This document shows, in pieces, positions 17,684-25,086 of a stretch of 34,131 nucleotides of DNA. A program made the position numbers and the translations under genes. Origin of the DNA: Nitrospira japonica. GTDB lineage: Bacteria; Nitrospirota; Thermodesulfovibrionia; Thermodesulfovibrionales; SM23-35. The stretch lies in assembly GCA_020725385.1 (NCBI GenBank), contig DYFC01000047.1, positions 1 through 34,131 of the forward strand, given 5' to 3'. Position 1 is the stretch's first letter, and every line of letters starts with the position of its first letter. Under the pieces are notes generated by a model, which was given only the letters and a program-made list of their open reading frames with translations, did not search any database and was not told the origin of the DNA.

Positions 17684-17788
17684 CTTAGTTTGCCTTGTTT
17701 ACTAAGTTTGCTCTGTTTACATTGTTAAAATAGTTTAAGGTATTACAACTCGATAAACTATGTAAACCGAGTAAACTGTGTAACCGGG
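17684..17788. repeat. Inverted 9-bp repeat array filling a spacer
   Basis: GTTTGC/GTTTAC units on the left arm, a centre around 17728-17750, then GTAAACnnn units on the right arm. The array occupies most of the gap between the two-domain CsgG-like gene and the isomerase gene and could fold into a long imperfect hairpin. Confidence 0.82.
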
Positions 17789-18868
17789 TTATTTCCATTT
17801 TGCTTTTTCCATATCTTTTACAAGTTTCTTAACAATTTTGTAAGCAGTGTTTTCAACTGACCTTATTCTTCCCCAATCAAGCATAAAAATATCATCATCG
17901 CCCTTGACATAATATGTCTCGCACCAGATCACTTTATTCTTTCTTGCATCAATTAACCTTGCAGAAATCTCTGCTTCAGGAGCAATATCTGTACCAGAAC
18001 CACTGCGATACATATCAACAGAACCAACAAGCACTCCATCAATCCCTGCTTTTGCAGCTATTTCACTAACATGATTCAAGTCCAGTTCCCCTTTTTCTCT
18101 TACCCTTAAATCAACTATTAAACGTTTCACTTCTCCATATTCAATAGGAAGATATTTTTTGCTCTTAAATAACTCTGTCAAAAACATAAATGTTGTTATA
18201 TTTCCTGAATCTTTAACTTTGCTCATATTTTGAAAAGGCATTACAGCTATCTTGTAAACATCCTCTGTCTCTTTCTTTGGGAATAATGTTGAGAAAGACT
18301 TTAAGGCTCTGTTTATTATTTTGTCTGCCAGCTTTTCAATTGAGTTTATTTTTCCGATTTCAAGAATTCCGGCAAAATCATCGCCGGTTCCAGCAGAATG
18401 TTCGGCCCACATAACTGAGCCATCTGAGGTACTTATAAGTCTCATGGTTAATCCGAATTGAGGATTATCACTTTTGTTATAAGTATTTATTGTCCCGGTA
18501 AGAATAGCCTTTACATTTAATTCTTTGCCCATTTTTATAGCTATATCCTGGCATACACAACCAGTTGTTCTGATTCTCTCTTTGATCATAAAATTATTCA
18601 TACTTTCATCATCGAGAATCTCATATCCTTTTGATATTAGTTTATCCTTTAAAATGGGTATTGTTATTTTAATTGCCTCTTTATCTTCGCTAAAATTCTC
18701 AAAAGGAAATATAGCAATTTTAAATTTCTGAGATGGAAGATCAGCACAAACTTTAGAATATAAAGCGAAGAGCAGAGAGCATATAGCAAAAAATATAAAG
18801 TATTTTGCTCTTCGCTCTTTGCTCTTCGCTCTCGGCTCTTTGCTCTCGGCTCTTTGCTCTTTGCTCAT
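17789..18868 (-). CDS. Exported protein with two CsgG/LpoB-like domains
   Basis: The first 40 residues come from an inverted 7-bp repeat array: MSKEQRAESKEPRAKSKERR as a long basic n-region, then FIFFAICSLLFALYSKVCA as the hydrophobic core and cleavage region. The mature part has two similar domains: FKIAIFPFENFSEDKEAIKI (about 50-195) and YKIAVMPFQNMSKVKDSGNI (about 205-355). Each has the beta-strand start IAxxPFxN, a helix, VKAILTGTI / IDGVLVGSV and a final strand with VMWAEHSAG / VIWCETYYV, the fold pattern of CsgG-, LpoB- and GNA1162-like proteins. The two single-domain lipoproteins upstream share the pattern. Function unknown; CsgG-like proteins form or regulate outer-membrane assemblies. 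Confidence 0.75.
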   Translation of the reverse strand: MSKEQRAESKEPRAKSKERRAKYFIFFAICSLLFALYSKVCADLPSQKFKIAIFPFENFSEDKEAIKITIPILKDKLISKGYEILDDESMNNFMIKERIRTTGCVCQDIAIKMGKELNVKAILTGTINTYNKSDNPQFGLTMRLISTSDGSVMWAEHSAGTGDDFAGILEIGKINSIEKLADKIINRALKSFSTLFPKKETEDVYKIAVMPFQNMSKVKDSGNITTFMFLTELFKSKKYLPIEYGEVKRLIVDLRVREKGELDLNHVSEIAAKAGIDGVLVGSVDMYRSGSGTDIAPEAEISARLIDARKNKVIWCETYYVKGDDDIFMLDWGRIRSVENTAYKIVKKLVKDMEKAKWK

Positions 18869-18951
18869 TGCTCTACGCTCTTCGCTCTTTGCTCATGGCT
18901 CTTTGCTCTATGCTCTTTGCTTTTCGCTCTATGCTCTTTGCTCTTCGCTCT
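18761..18951. repeat. 7-bp repeat array with an orientation switch at a gene start
   Basis: On the coding (minus) strand about 20 units of GAGCnnA fill the spacer after the small lipoprotein gene and continue past the ATG at 18868, which is itself made by a variant unit. After a spacer of about 15 bases the array flips to GCTCTnn (18761-18789) and encodes the signal-peptide core. The arms can pair. On the plus strand it gives a spurious ORF rich in SLLFALC. Confidence 0.9.
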
Positions 18952-19527
18952 TTAATATTTATACAGCGTATGCACAGCATCCCTTACAACATGAAGAACT
19001 GTTTCACTCAGTGTTTCTGCTTTTGCTCCGAAGTGTTTAACCATGAAACCTGCGCCACCTCTTGTTCTTGTAGCAGACCAGATAATGCTTCCAGAACCTG
19101 TATCAGCCATCATTAAAGTTATAGTTACTTCTGGAGCAGATACATTTCCTTCTCTTACCTCTCCATATTTATTAACTGCTCCAAGAATAACTGCCTGAAC
19201 ATTCAGTGTCTTACCTATAGATTTTATTTGCTCGGCATTAAGAGACTGAATATTTTTAATTTTCATGCTATCAAGAGCAGCTACAGCATCTCCGGGAGGT
19301 GATACCTCAACAAGTCCAGTTGCAAGAAGTTCGCTTATTACAACATGCCTGACAGCGTCGGCAGCAAATCTGTCACTCGTAAGATTATCCAGTGGTAAAA
19401 CCGCCACACGTTTTATATAGCTAAAATCAATATCCTGATTAATATAAAAGTCAGGATTCGCCTTGCCTCCGCAACCACAAATAATTAATAACACGCTTAA
19501 TAAAAATAATTGTTTTAAGTATCTCAT
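18952..19527 (-). CDS. Small lipoprotein, CsgG/LpoB-like fold
   Basis: The 191-residue protein starts MRYLKQLFLLSVLLIICGC, a conventional lipoprotein signal with C19 as the probable lipidated residue; it is not repeat-derived. The domain follows the same pattern as its neighbours: IKRVAVLPLDNLTSDRFAAD, then VVISELLATGLVEVSPPGDA, VQAVILGAVNKYGEV, a strand EVTITLMMADTGSGSIIWSA, and a C-terminal FGAKAETLSETVLHVVRDAV. The paralogue at 19650 matches it nearly block by block (RHFGSEGKTLSETAGEVVKDAI), so the pair arose by duplication. Probably a periplasm-facing outer-membrane lipoprotein that works with the barrel; this is inferred from position only. Confidence 0.78.
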   Translation of the reverse strand: MRYLKQLFLLSVLLIICGCGGKANPDFYINQDIDFSYIKRVAVLPLDNLTSDRFAADAVRHVVISELLATGLVEVSPPGDAVAALDSMKIKNIQSLNAEQIKSIGKTLNVQAVILGAVNKYGEVREGNVSAPEVTITLMMADTGSGSIIWSATRTRGGAGFMVKHFGAKAETLSETVLHVVRDAVHTLYKY

Positions 19528-19550
19528 ATCTTTATACCTCTCATCAAAAA

Positions 19551-19648
19551 CAGTTTACTCCGTTTACCCTGTTTACTTGGTTTACTTGGTTAAAACCGTT
19601 CGAACTGTGCAAACTATGTAAACCATGTAAACTAAGTAGACCGTGTAA
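19551..19648. repeat. Inverted 9-bp repeat array filling a spacer
   Basis: Four GTTTACnnn units, a short centre (about 19591-19607), then four to five GTAAACnnn-type units. It fills the gap between the two small lipoprotein genes. Confidence 0.85.
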
Positions 19649-19649
19649 G

Positions 19650-20378
19650 CTAAAATATTGTTTTAATAGCATCTTTTACGACTTCTCCTGCTGTTTCGCT
19701 CAATGTTTTACCTTCAGAACCAAAGTGTCTCATCCAGAAATTTGGACCTTCAGAAGTTTTTCTTATTGACCAGAGGACATTTCCTGTTGATGTTTCTATA
19801 AGTCTTAGATTTATAGTTACTTCAGGATAATTAATATTAACACCCCTTGAAATACCATAATATTCAACAGAACCGGTCATTACAGCGTCAGAGCCTGTTG
19901 AAGTTCCTATTTCTTTAATATCGGAGAGCTTTATCATGCTGATTGATTTTATTTTCATGTCTTTAATCAATCTCGAAACCTCTCCCGGTTCGACAACCTC
20001 TATCCCTCGTGATATTATTTCTGCTATAACTATTCTCCTGATTTTTTCTCCAGCTATTTCTTCTGTAGAAAAATTCTCAAATGGTAAAACAGCTATCTTT
20101 TTAATATTTTTAATATCAGTATCAGACCTTACATAGTGCTTCTGAGTCCCGCAACCATATACGAAAACAATGAACAAGCAAAGAGCAGAGAGCAGAGAGT
20201 ATAGAGCAAATCCCCCCCCGCTCCCGGCTCTTTGTTCTTTGCTCCCGGCTCTTTGTTCTTTGCTCCCGGCTCTTTGTTCTTTGCTCCCGGCTCTTTGCTC
20301 TTTGCTCTTTGTTCTTTGCTCTTTGCTCTTTGCTCTTTGCTCTCGGCTCTTTGCTGCTTTTATTACCAGAACCTGCAT
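19650..20378 (-). CDS. CsgG/LpoB-like lipoprotein with repeat-encoded n-region
   Basis: The start at 20378 is well supported: GGAGG lies 9 bases upstream, inside the last codons of the barrel gene, which it overlaps. This forces translation of a 7-bp repeat array: about 50 basic residues with four copies of the heptapeptide AGSKEQR, then GGG, then FALYSLLSALCLFIVFVYGC, the hydrophobic core (also repeat-encoded in part) and lipobox cysteine. The mature domain (about 165 residues) is IKKIAVLPFENFSTEEIAGE ... AVMTGSVEYYGISRG ... EVTINLRLIETSTGNVLWSI ... FGSEGKTLSETAGEVVKDAI, paralogous to the 18952 protein. So long an n-region is unusual for a lipoprotein. Function unknown; position suggests a barrel partner. 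Confidence 0.78.
   Translation of the reverse strand: MQVLVIKAAKSREQRAKSKEQRTKSKEQRAGSKEQRAGSKEQRAGSKEQRAGSGGGFALYSLLSALCLFIVFVYGCGTQKHYVRSDTDIKNIKKIAVLPFENFSTEEIAGEKIRRIVIAEIISRGIEVVEPGEVSRLIKDMKIKSISMIKLSDIKEIGTSTGSDAVMTGSVEYYGISRGVNINYPEVTINLRLIETSTGNVLWSIRKTSEGPNFWMRHFGSEGKTLSETAGEVVKDAIKTIF
20175..20357. repeat. 7-bp repeat array with 21-bp higher-order unit
   Basis: GCTCTTT-type units cover the lipoprotein N-terminus in inverted arrangement: GAGAGCA units at 20175-20209, a C8 run, then GCTCnnn units to 20357. The triplet GCTCCCG-GCTCTTT-GTTCTTT is repeated about 3.3 times almost without change. Since 21 bases is 7 codons, it encodes an exact heptapeptide repeat and looks recently expanded. 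Confidence 0.9.
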
Positions 20379-22813
20379 GTAAGGTTTCCTCCGATGTTAT
20401 ATGTTTCTTTTTTTACGTCTTCTTTATCATATGTGTAAGAATAATTAAGCTGTAATTCAAGAAATTTTGTTATATACCAGATTAAATAAGTACTTATGTT
20501 ATGCAATATTCTTGATTTCTCTTCCATAAAATTATGTTGATAAGATGCATTCATTCTAACAGCGGGCAGGAAAAGCCAGTCAATCATAATTCCTTCAGAG
20601 GAATTTGTATCTCCATCTGAATCAGTAACTTTCATTGTTCCAGATATACTGAAAAATCTACCCGGACGATAGGTTAAAATAAAACCGCCGTCCATTAGAT
20701 CCGAAGATGTAGCTCCTGTTGTTCTACTATATCCATATGAAAGGTTTGTAGATATTTTTGCAGTAAGCCGTGCATCAATTGTTCCTCTGATATATCTCAC
20801 CTTGGTGGTTAAATCTTCAGTGGGAGTATATGAAGTATAAGAAGATGAAGGATTTTCAATAGCATACGTTTTTGTTTGAGTATAACCAAAATCAGTTATC
20901 ATATTAACATCTCTGTGTAATTTTGAACCAATTGTTAGAAGATAAAGGTCATTCAATGATTGCTTTTCACTGAAGGTATAGCTAATTGTCCTTATAAACG
21001 ATAGATTAGCATCAAGAGTTAATAATGGAGTATAACTGAAGTTTATGCCATATGTATCCGACATAATATCAGATTCCTTTTTATTATCAAAAGATTCATT
21101 CTTCTGATAGCGCAAGGTTGTTGTCAAAGGTCTGAACATCTGCCATGAAACATGCCCTCCATATGACCTATTTACATTTATTCTAAGCTTTTTGTCTAAT
21201 TCAATTTCTGGCTTGCTAAATAAATTCTCAAAAGCTCCACCTGTTGCTTCAAAGAAAGATTCGGGTTCCTGATCTGTACGGTTAAGGAAATAGTTCAAAG
21301 AAAGGGTTACAGTTCTAACCGGTTTTATAACTGTTCCAAGACTTACTCCATTTGATATATAAGTGATAGTATCGGTTATTTTTCCTGTTACAGGTACAAT
21401 TTCAGTGCCAGAAGCTTCTATTTCTGTAACCAGAACATCAGATATAGAAGCTGTGTTTAGAGTAACAATTTTAAAATAAAGAGCCTTCTGAGGGCTTATA
21501 AATTTTATCTTGTACATATAAATATCATTTAATTGCTCTCTTTTATAGTCAGTTTCAACAGGCTGAATCTCCACCTTTGACCATGAACCTATCATATTTG
21601 AATCACTTCTATATACTTCAATATCAGTAATTGTTCCTTGAAGATTAGTTTCTGTACGAACATCTTTATTTACATAAAGAATAATTTTATTTACAGTATC
21701 CGTATTTGAGATAAGATGCACTCCTATATTTTGATTTCTATTTCCATTGAAACCGATATTAATAGTCCCTGATGATGTAGAAATAGGAGTAATATAATTT
21801 TTATCTATAAGCCCTGCAGCAGGATTCAGTGTATCAGCAGAAGGCTGGGTATCTGTGCCTGATGCATAAAGCCCCTCCTGGGCATATCTTAATTTGTCTA
21901 TTTCTGTTCCTGCAGGAGCAAAAGTCTGATTTTTATTTTTGACATAATTTCCCTGTAGTCCTGCTGTTATGCTGAAATTATTTCTAAAAAAAGTAGGATT
22001 GAAATTGATAGAATATGAAGCATTAAAACTATCATTTATTGTTTTAGTCGTAGAAGAGGTAGGAGTTTTCATTTCATCTCTGGTATATGTAAGATTATAA
22101 GAAAACTTAGCTGCTCTATAATTATAGTCATACCATGTACTTCCGGCATATTTGGTATTTGTGCTATCAAGAACTTTTGGCGAAAGATGATCGTAATCTT
22201 TTTGATAGTCTGCCTGTAGAGATAATGAAGGAAGGTTTTTGGGCTGTAGATTAAATCTTGAATAATAATATTCTGTTGTTCTTCTTTCATCATTCGAAAG
22301 GCTTGCTGAATTCCATTGTTCAAGTCTTCTTGTCCCTAAATCAAAACGATAAAGAGGATTCTGCAAGAATATATCAAGAGCAGGTTCTATAGCTCTAAGA
22401 TAATTACTTGTCTTATTGCCTTTTTCATCTTTCGTATGGCTGTCATTTAAGGTTGACCTGAGATATAACTGGTAAGAGATTAAAGGGGTAACTGATTTAT
22501 CAAGCCTGAAATAGTAATTCTGTAAAAAACTGTTTGATGATTCTGTCCTTGAACCATCTTCATATTGTTTTGTATCAGTATAATTAAAATTAAACCACGC
22601 AGATGGCCCCTCGGCATATGCATTTGAAAAAGCAAAGAGCGAAGAGCAAAGAGCGAAGAGCAGAGAGCAGAGAGCAATAAGAAAAAAGTTAACACGGTTT
22701 ACATGGGTTACATAGTTTACTCTGTTTACATGGTTTATACGGTTTAAACCGAGTAAACAAAGTAAACTGTGTAAACTAAGTAAACTGAGTGAACTTTTTT
22801 TCTTATAACCCAT
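20363..22813 (-). CDS. Large outer-membrane beta-barrel (putative conduit porin)
   Basis: The 816-residue protein has a 67-residue presequence made wholly of repeats: a 9-bp inverted array encoding SLLSLHSLLCLLGL and then NRV/NHV triplets, followed by a 7-bp array encoding IALCSLLFALCSSLFAFSN and a cleavage site NAYAEG. The mature part is rich in alternating aromatic and polar strands (YYFRLD, SYQLYLRSTL, LSLNYFLNR, TTLRYQKNE, LQLNYSYTYD) and ends CRFW; a C-terminal aromatic residue is the BAM recognition signal. Segments around residues 310-510 look like a periplasmic or extracellular insert (GTINIGFNGNRNQNIGVH). It lacks cytochrome motifs. Beside 42 haems in two wires it is the obvious candidate for the barrel of a porin-cytochrome conduit, by analogy with MtrB; no sequence homology is claimed. 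Confidence 0.82.
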   Translation of the reverse strand: MGYKKKSSLSLLSLHSLLCLLGLNRINHVNRVNYVTHVNRVNFFLIALCSLLFALCSSLFAFSNAYAEGPSAWFNFNYTDTKQYEDGSRTESSNSFLQNYYFRLDKSVTPLISYQLYLRSTLNDSHTKDEKGNKTSNYLRAIEPALDIFLQNPLYRFDLGTRRLEQWNSASLSNDERRTTEYYYSRFNLQPKNLPSLSLQADYQKDYDHLSPKVLDSTNTKYAGSTWYDYNYRAAKFSYNLTYTRDEMKTPTSSTTKTINDSFNASYSINFNPTFFRNNFSITAGLQGNYVKNKNQTFAPAGTEIDKLRYAQEGLYASGTDTQPSADTLNPAAGLIDKNYITPISTSSGTINIGFNGNRNQNIGVHLISNTDTVNKIILYVNKDVRTETNLQGTITDIEVYRSDSNMIGSWSKVEIQPVETDYKREQLNDIYMYKIKFISPQKALYFKIVTLNTASISDVLVTEIEASGTEIVPVTGKITDTITYISNGVSLGTVIKPVRTVTLSLNYFLNRTDQEPESFFEATGGAFENLFSKPEIELDKKLRINVNRSYGGHVSWQMFRPLTTTLRYQKNESFDNKKESDIMSDTYGINFSYTPLLTLDANLSFIRTISYTFSEKQSLNDLYLLTIGSKLHRDVNMITDFGYTQTKTYAIENPSSSYTSYTPTEDLTTKVRYIRGTIDARLTAKISTNLSYGYSRTTGATSSDLMDGGFILTYRPGRFFSISGTMKVTDSDGDTNSSEGIMIDWLFLPAVRMNASYQHNFMEEKSRILHNISTYLIWYITKFLELQLNYSYTYDKEDVKKETYNIGGNLTCRFW
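22628..22678. repeat. 7-bp repeat array encoding the barrel signal-peptide core
   Basis: About seven GAGCnnA units on the plus strand, hence GCTCTnn in the coding direction, giving IALCSLLFALCSSLFAF. Confidence 0.88.
22688..22795. repeat. Inverted 9-bp repeat array with palindromic centre, in coding sequence
   Basis: Five to six GTTTACnnn units, the perfect palindrome CGGTTTAAACCG at the centre (22739-22750), then five to six GTAAACnnn units. It is translated as part of the barrel presequence. The most symmetric of the 9-bp arrays. Confidence 0.87.
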
Positions 22814-22889
22814 ACCTTTAAGAAAACTTCCTCCTTAAATATTCAAGTCCCTCAACCCCCTTTTTTGTTTCCTTATGTCATTTCAACTT

Positions 22890-22959
22890 TGTAAACCGGG
22901 CAAACTATGTAAACTATGTAAACTAAGCAAACCGTGTAAACTATGTTAACTGTGTTGAC
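22890..22959. repeat. 9-bp repeat array, one orientation only
   Basis: Seven or eight GTAAACnnn-type units without an inverted arm occupy the spacer between the YVTN protein gene and the barrel gene. Confidence 0.82.
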
Positions 22960-22961
22960 TT

Positions 22962-24716
22962 TCAATAAGGAAACATTGCTATACCGTATGGATTTTTACC
23001 AACTGGTATAACCTTTTCTTCAGATATAGTTGTTTTATCAACAACAGTAACAGAGTCATCTCCTCTGTTGACTGTATATATTTTTCTGCCTTCAGGATCC
23101 ATGATAAAAGATTTTGGTGAAGTTCCAACCTGAATATTTGCAATTACTGGCGATACAGTTGTTCTTGCTGCACTGAATGCTTCTGAAAAAGGCCTGATTA
23201 CCGTGATTTCTGATGGATATTCTTTTAGCAAATAAAAGCGGTCAATATCAGGGTCTGGAATTATGCCTGTTACCTTAGTTCCAACATTTGCTATCTCGCT
23301 GACAACACCGCTTTCATATCCTTTTGCTATAAGAACTATGTCGATAACTGACAGGTTGTCATAATTATAATTTCCAACATAAACTTTTCCACGCTGATAA
23401 TCAACTGCAAGGGTAACCGGAGACCATTGAACCGGAAGTAAAAAGATTTTTTCAGGCTTTAATTTTTGAGAATCCATTTTAATTAAAGTCACATCTTTTG
23501 AATTTTTGTTTGCAACATAAACATTAAAGTATTTATCCCTATAATTTCTAAGTGAATTAAAATCCTCGAAACTCAAGAATCTTGTCTGCTGTAAAATATC
23601 CAAAGGCGGATCCGCGACAATATATACAGGATTATTTCCTGTGTTTATCTTGTCAATCTCCTGATAAGTTGCACTGTCAACAACAGAGACATTATCCGAA
23701 CCATAATTGGCAATAAAAAGAAGTTCCCTCTCAGGAGATATTTTTGCAACTGTAATGCTCTCGGGTGAATTTCCAAAACGTAACGGAATTTCGGTTTCAA
23801 CCTTATGCGTGGTTGGATTTATAACAGAAACACTTCCAGAAACTGAATTTACAACATAAACTCTTGGTTTTTCTCTGATCTGACTGACTGCAATACCTCT
23901 TGGTTTTTTGCCAACCATAATATTTGCAACTACATCATCTGTCTGCCTGTTAATAACAGAAACATTATTGGAATCTTCATTTGTAACATATATAAGAAGA
24001 CTGCTTAATTCAGGTGATTGCGTCTTTAAAGAAAATATCGGATTAAACTGGAAACCATCTCTAATAGAATTATCTGAATTCCATGTTAAAAATAAAGGAG
24101 AGCTTTGATTTCTTATGACATTTAAATCAATATCTAATGTCAACCATTCAGATGGGATTGAAAGACTCGCTGTCCTGCCCTCTTTCTTTAATATTGCATC
24201 TTTTATCTTGAATTGAAGCTTTTTGTATCTTCCTTGAGGAATATTAACCTCGCCTAAAATTATCTGTTTGTTAGATAAAGAAATTGAATTTATCTTTAAT
24301 GGCTTTGAAGACACTTCCTTTGGTTCATTGTTTTCAGAAACTATTTGTATTGATTGAATCTCAAAAGTTATGTCAGTTGATACTTTTTCAGTGCCTTTAA
24401 GATAAATAATTACCTGTCCATCAGATATTCCACCTGATGTTATATGTTCCTTAACAGAAGAACAGCCAAAAGGCAAGCAGAGAGCGAAGAGCAAAGAGCA
24501 AAAAGCTAAGAGCATAGAGCGGAGAGCTGAGAGAAAAGGACGGGGAGCAAAAAGCAAAGAGCGTAGAGCGTAGAGCGTAGAGCAAAGAGCATAGAGCATA
24601 GAGCTTAGAGCGAAGAGCAAAGAGCGAATTTCACTAAACACAACTCTATAACCATTGGAAAAAATCCAAATGTTTAGTCCTGCAATTTTTTTATAAAACC
24701 GCTTATCATTCGACAT
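22962..24716 (-). CDS. YVTN beta-propeller lipoprotein
   Basis: From residue about 30 to 83 the protein is encoded by the longest single-orientation 7-bp array: SLLFALSSMLYALCSTLYAL and similar, ending CSLLFALCLPFGCSS, where the cysteine is the likely lipidated residue. The exact start is uncertain: the ATG at 24716 overlaps the upstream gene by 43 bases, and internal methionines in the array could also serve. Residues about 90-235 form a DUF4382-like beta domain. The rest is a seven-blade-type propeller with YVTN repeats: IYVTNEDSNNVSVINRQTDD, VYVVNSVSGSVSVINPTTHK, FIANYGSDNVSVVDSATYQE, IYTVNRGDDSVTVVDKTTIS. Surface propellers of this class often accompany extracellular cytochromes; role inferred. 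Confidence 0.85.
   Translation of the reverse strand: MSNDKRFYKKIAGLNIWIFSNGYRVVFSEIRSLLFALSSMLYALCSTLYALRSLLFAPRPFLSALRSMLLAFCSLLFALCLPFGCSSVKEHITSGGISDGQVIIYLKGTEKVSTDITFEIQSIQIVSENNEPKEVSSKPLKINSISLSNKQIILGEVNIPQGRYKKLQFKIKDAILKKEGRTASLSIPSEWLTLDIDLNVIRNQSSPLFLTWNSDNSIRDGFQFNPIFSLKTQSPELSSLLIYVTNEDSNNVSVINRQTDDVVANIMVGKKPRGIAVSQIREKPRVYVVNSVSGSVSVINPTTHKVETEIPLRFGNSPESITVAKISPERELLFIANYGSDNVSVVDSATYQEIDKINTGNNPVYIVADPPLDILQQTRFLSFEDFNSLRNYRDKYFNVYVANKNSKDVTLIKMDSQKLKPEKIFLLPVQWSPVTLAVDYQRGKVYVGNYNYDNLSVIDIVLIAKGYESGVVSEIANVGTKVTGIIPDPDIDRFYLLKEYPSEITVIRPFSEAFSAARTTVSPVIANIQVGTSPKSFIMDPEGRKIYTVNRGDDSVTVVDKTTISEEKVIPVGKNPYGIAMFPY
24473..24628. repeat. Long 7-bp repeat array encoding the YVTN protein leader
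   Basis: About 21 units of GAGCnnA on the plus strand (GCTCTnn in coding direction). All units point the same way, so it encodes about 50 hydrophobic residues with interspersed arginines. Confidence 0.88.
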
Positions 24717-25027
24717 AATTCCTCAAGTTCCAACAATACCTTTTCTTTGACATTGTTTTGTATATATTTCCTTTTTTCAAAAATAATCATCATATTTGCG
24801 TTTTCAAAACATGATCTTTTAGCAATATTTAAAAATTTAATAAAATCCTTCCTTGAATTACTTCCCGATCCTTCAGCAATATTATTCGAGATTGACAGAG
24901 CAGCTCCTCTTAGCTGTTCAGCAAATCTATATAACTTTTTATCTTCGATATCATCTGAAATATCAAACAATTCTTCTGCAATATCAATTGATTTCTTCCA
25001 TATGTCTAAGTTCTCAAACCTAAACAT
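24674..25027 (-). CDS. Four-helix-bundle protein (23S rRNA intervening-sequence type)
   Basis: The 117-residue protein matches the TIGR02436 family: FRFENLDIWKKSIDIAEELF at the start, then RFAEQLRGAALSISNNIAEGSG, the family hallmark, and FIKFLNIAKRSCFENANMMI. Members are found within 23S rRNA intervening sequences or scattered beside repeats; their function is not known. Here it lies between the NHL and YVTN genes, in the same direction, with no rRNA nearby. Its ATG directly follows a 7-bp repeat array (GGAGAGCAAAGAGAAATG), which supplies a Shine-Dalgarno-like GGAGAG. Its 3' end overlaps the YVTN ORF start. It is probably a passenger in the locus and not part of the electron-transfer machinery. 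Confidence 0.88.
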   Translation of the reverse strand: MFRFENLDIWKKSIDIAEELFDISDDIEDKKLYRFAEQLRGAALSISNNIAEGSGSNSRKDFIKFLNIAKRSCFENANMMIIFEKRKYIQNNVKEKVLLELEELCRMISGFIKKLQD

Positions 25028-25028
25028 T

Positions 25029-25086
25029 TCTCTTTGCTCTCCGCTCTAAGCTCTATGCTCTTAGGTCTTTGCTCTTCGCTCTTTGC
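25029..25086. repeat. 7-bp repeat array filling the spacer before the four-helix-bundle gene
   Basis: About eight GCTCTnn units occupy the whole gap between the NHL gene stop and the next ATG. Confidence 0.87.

Noticed and set aside
18805..19116. Plus-strand ORFs rich in SLLFALC-type heptapeptides (also at 18819, 20170 and 20232)
   Set aside because: They are translations of the repeat arrays on the non-coding strand. The arrays have no stops in any frame, so long ORFs arise automatically; no ribosome sites or homologous domains support them.
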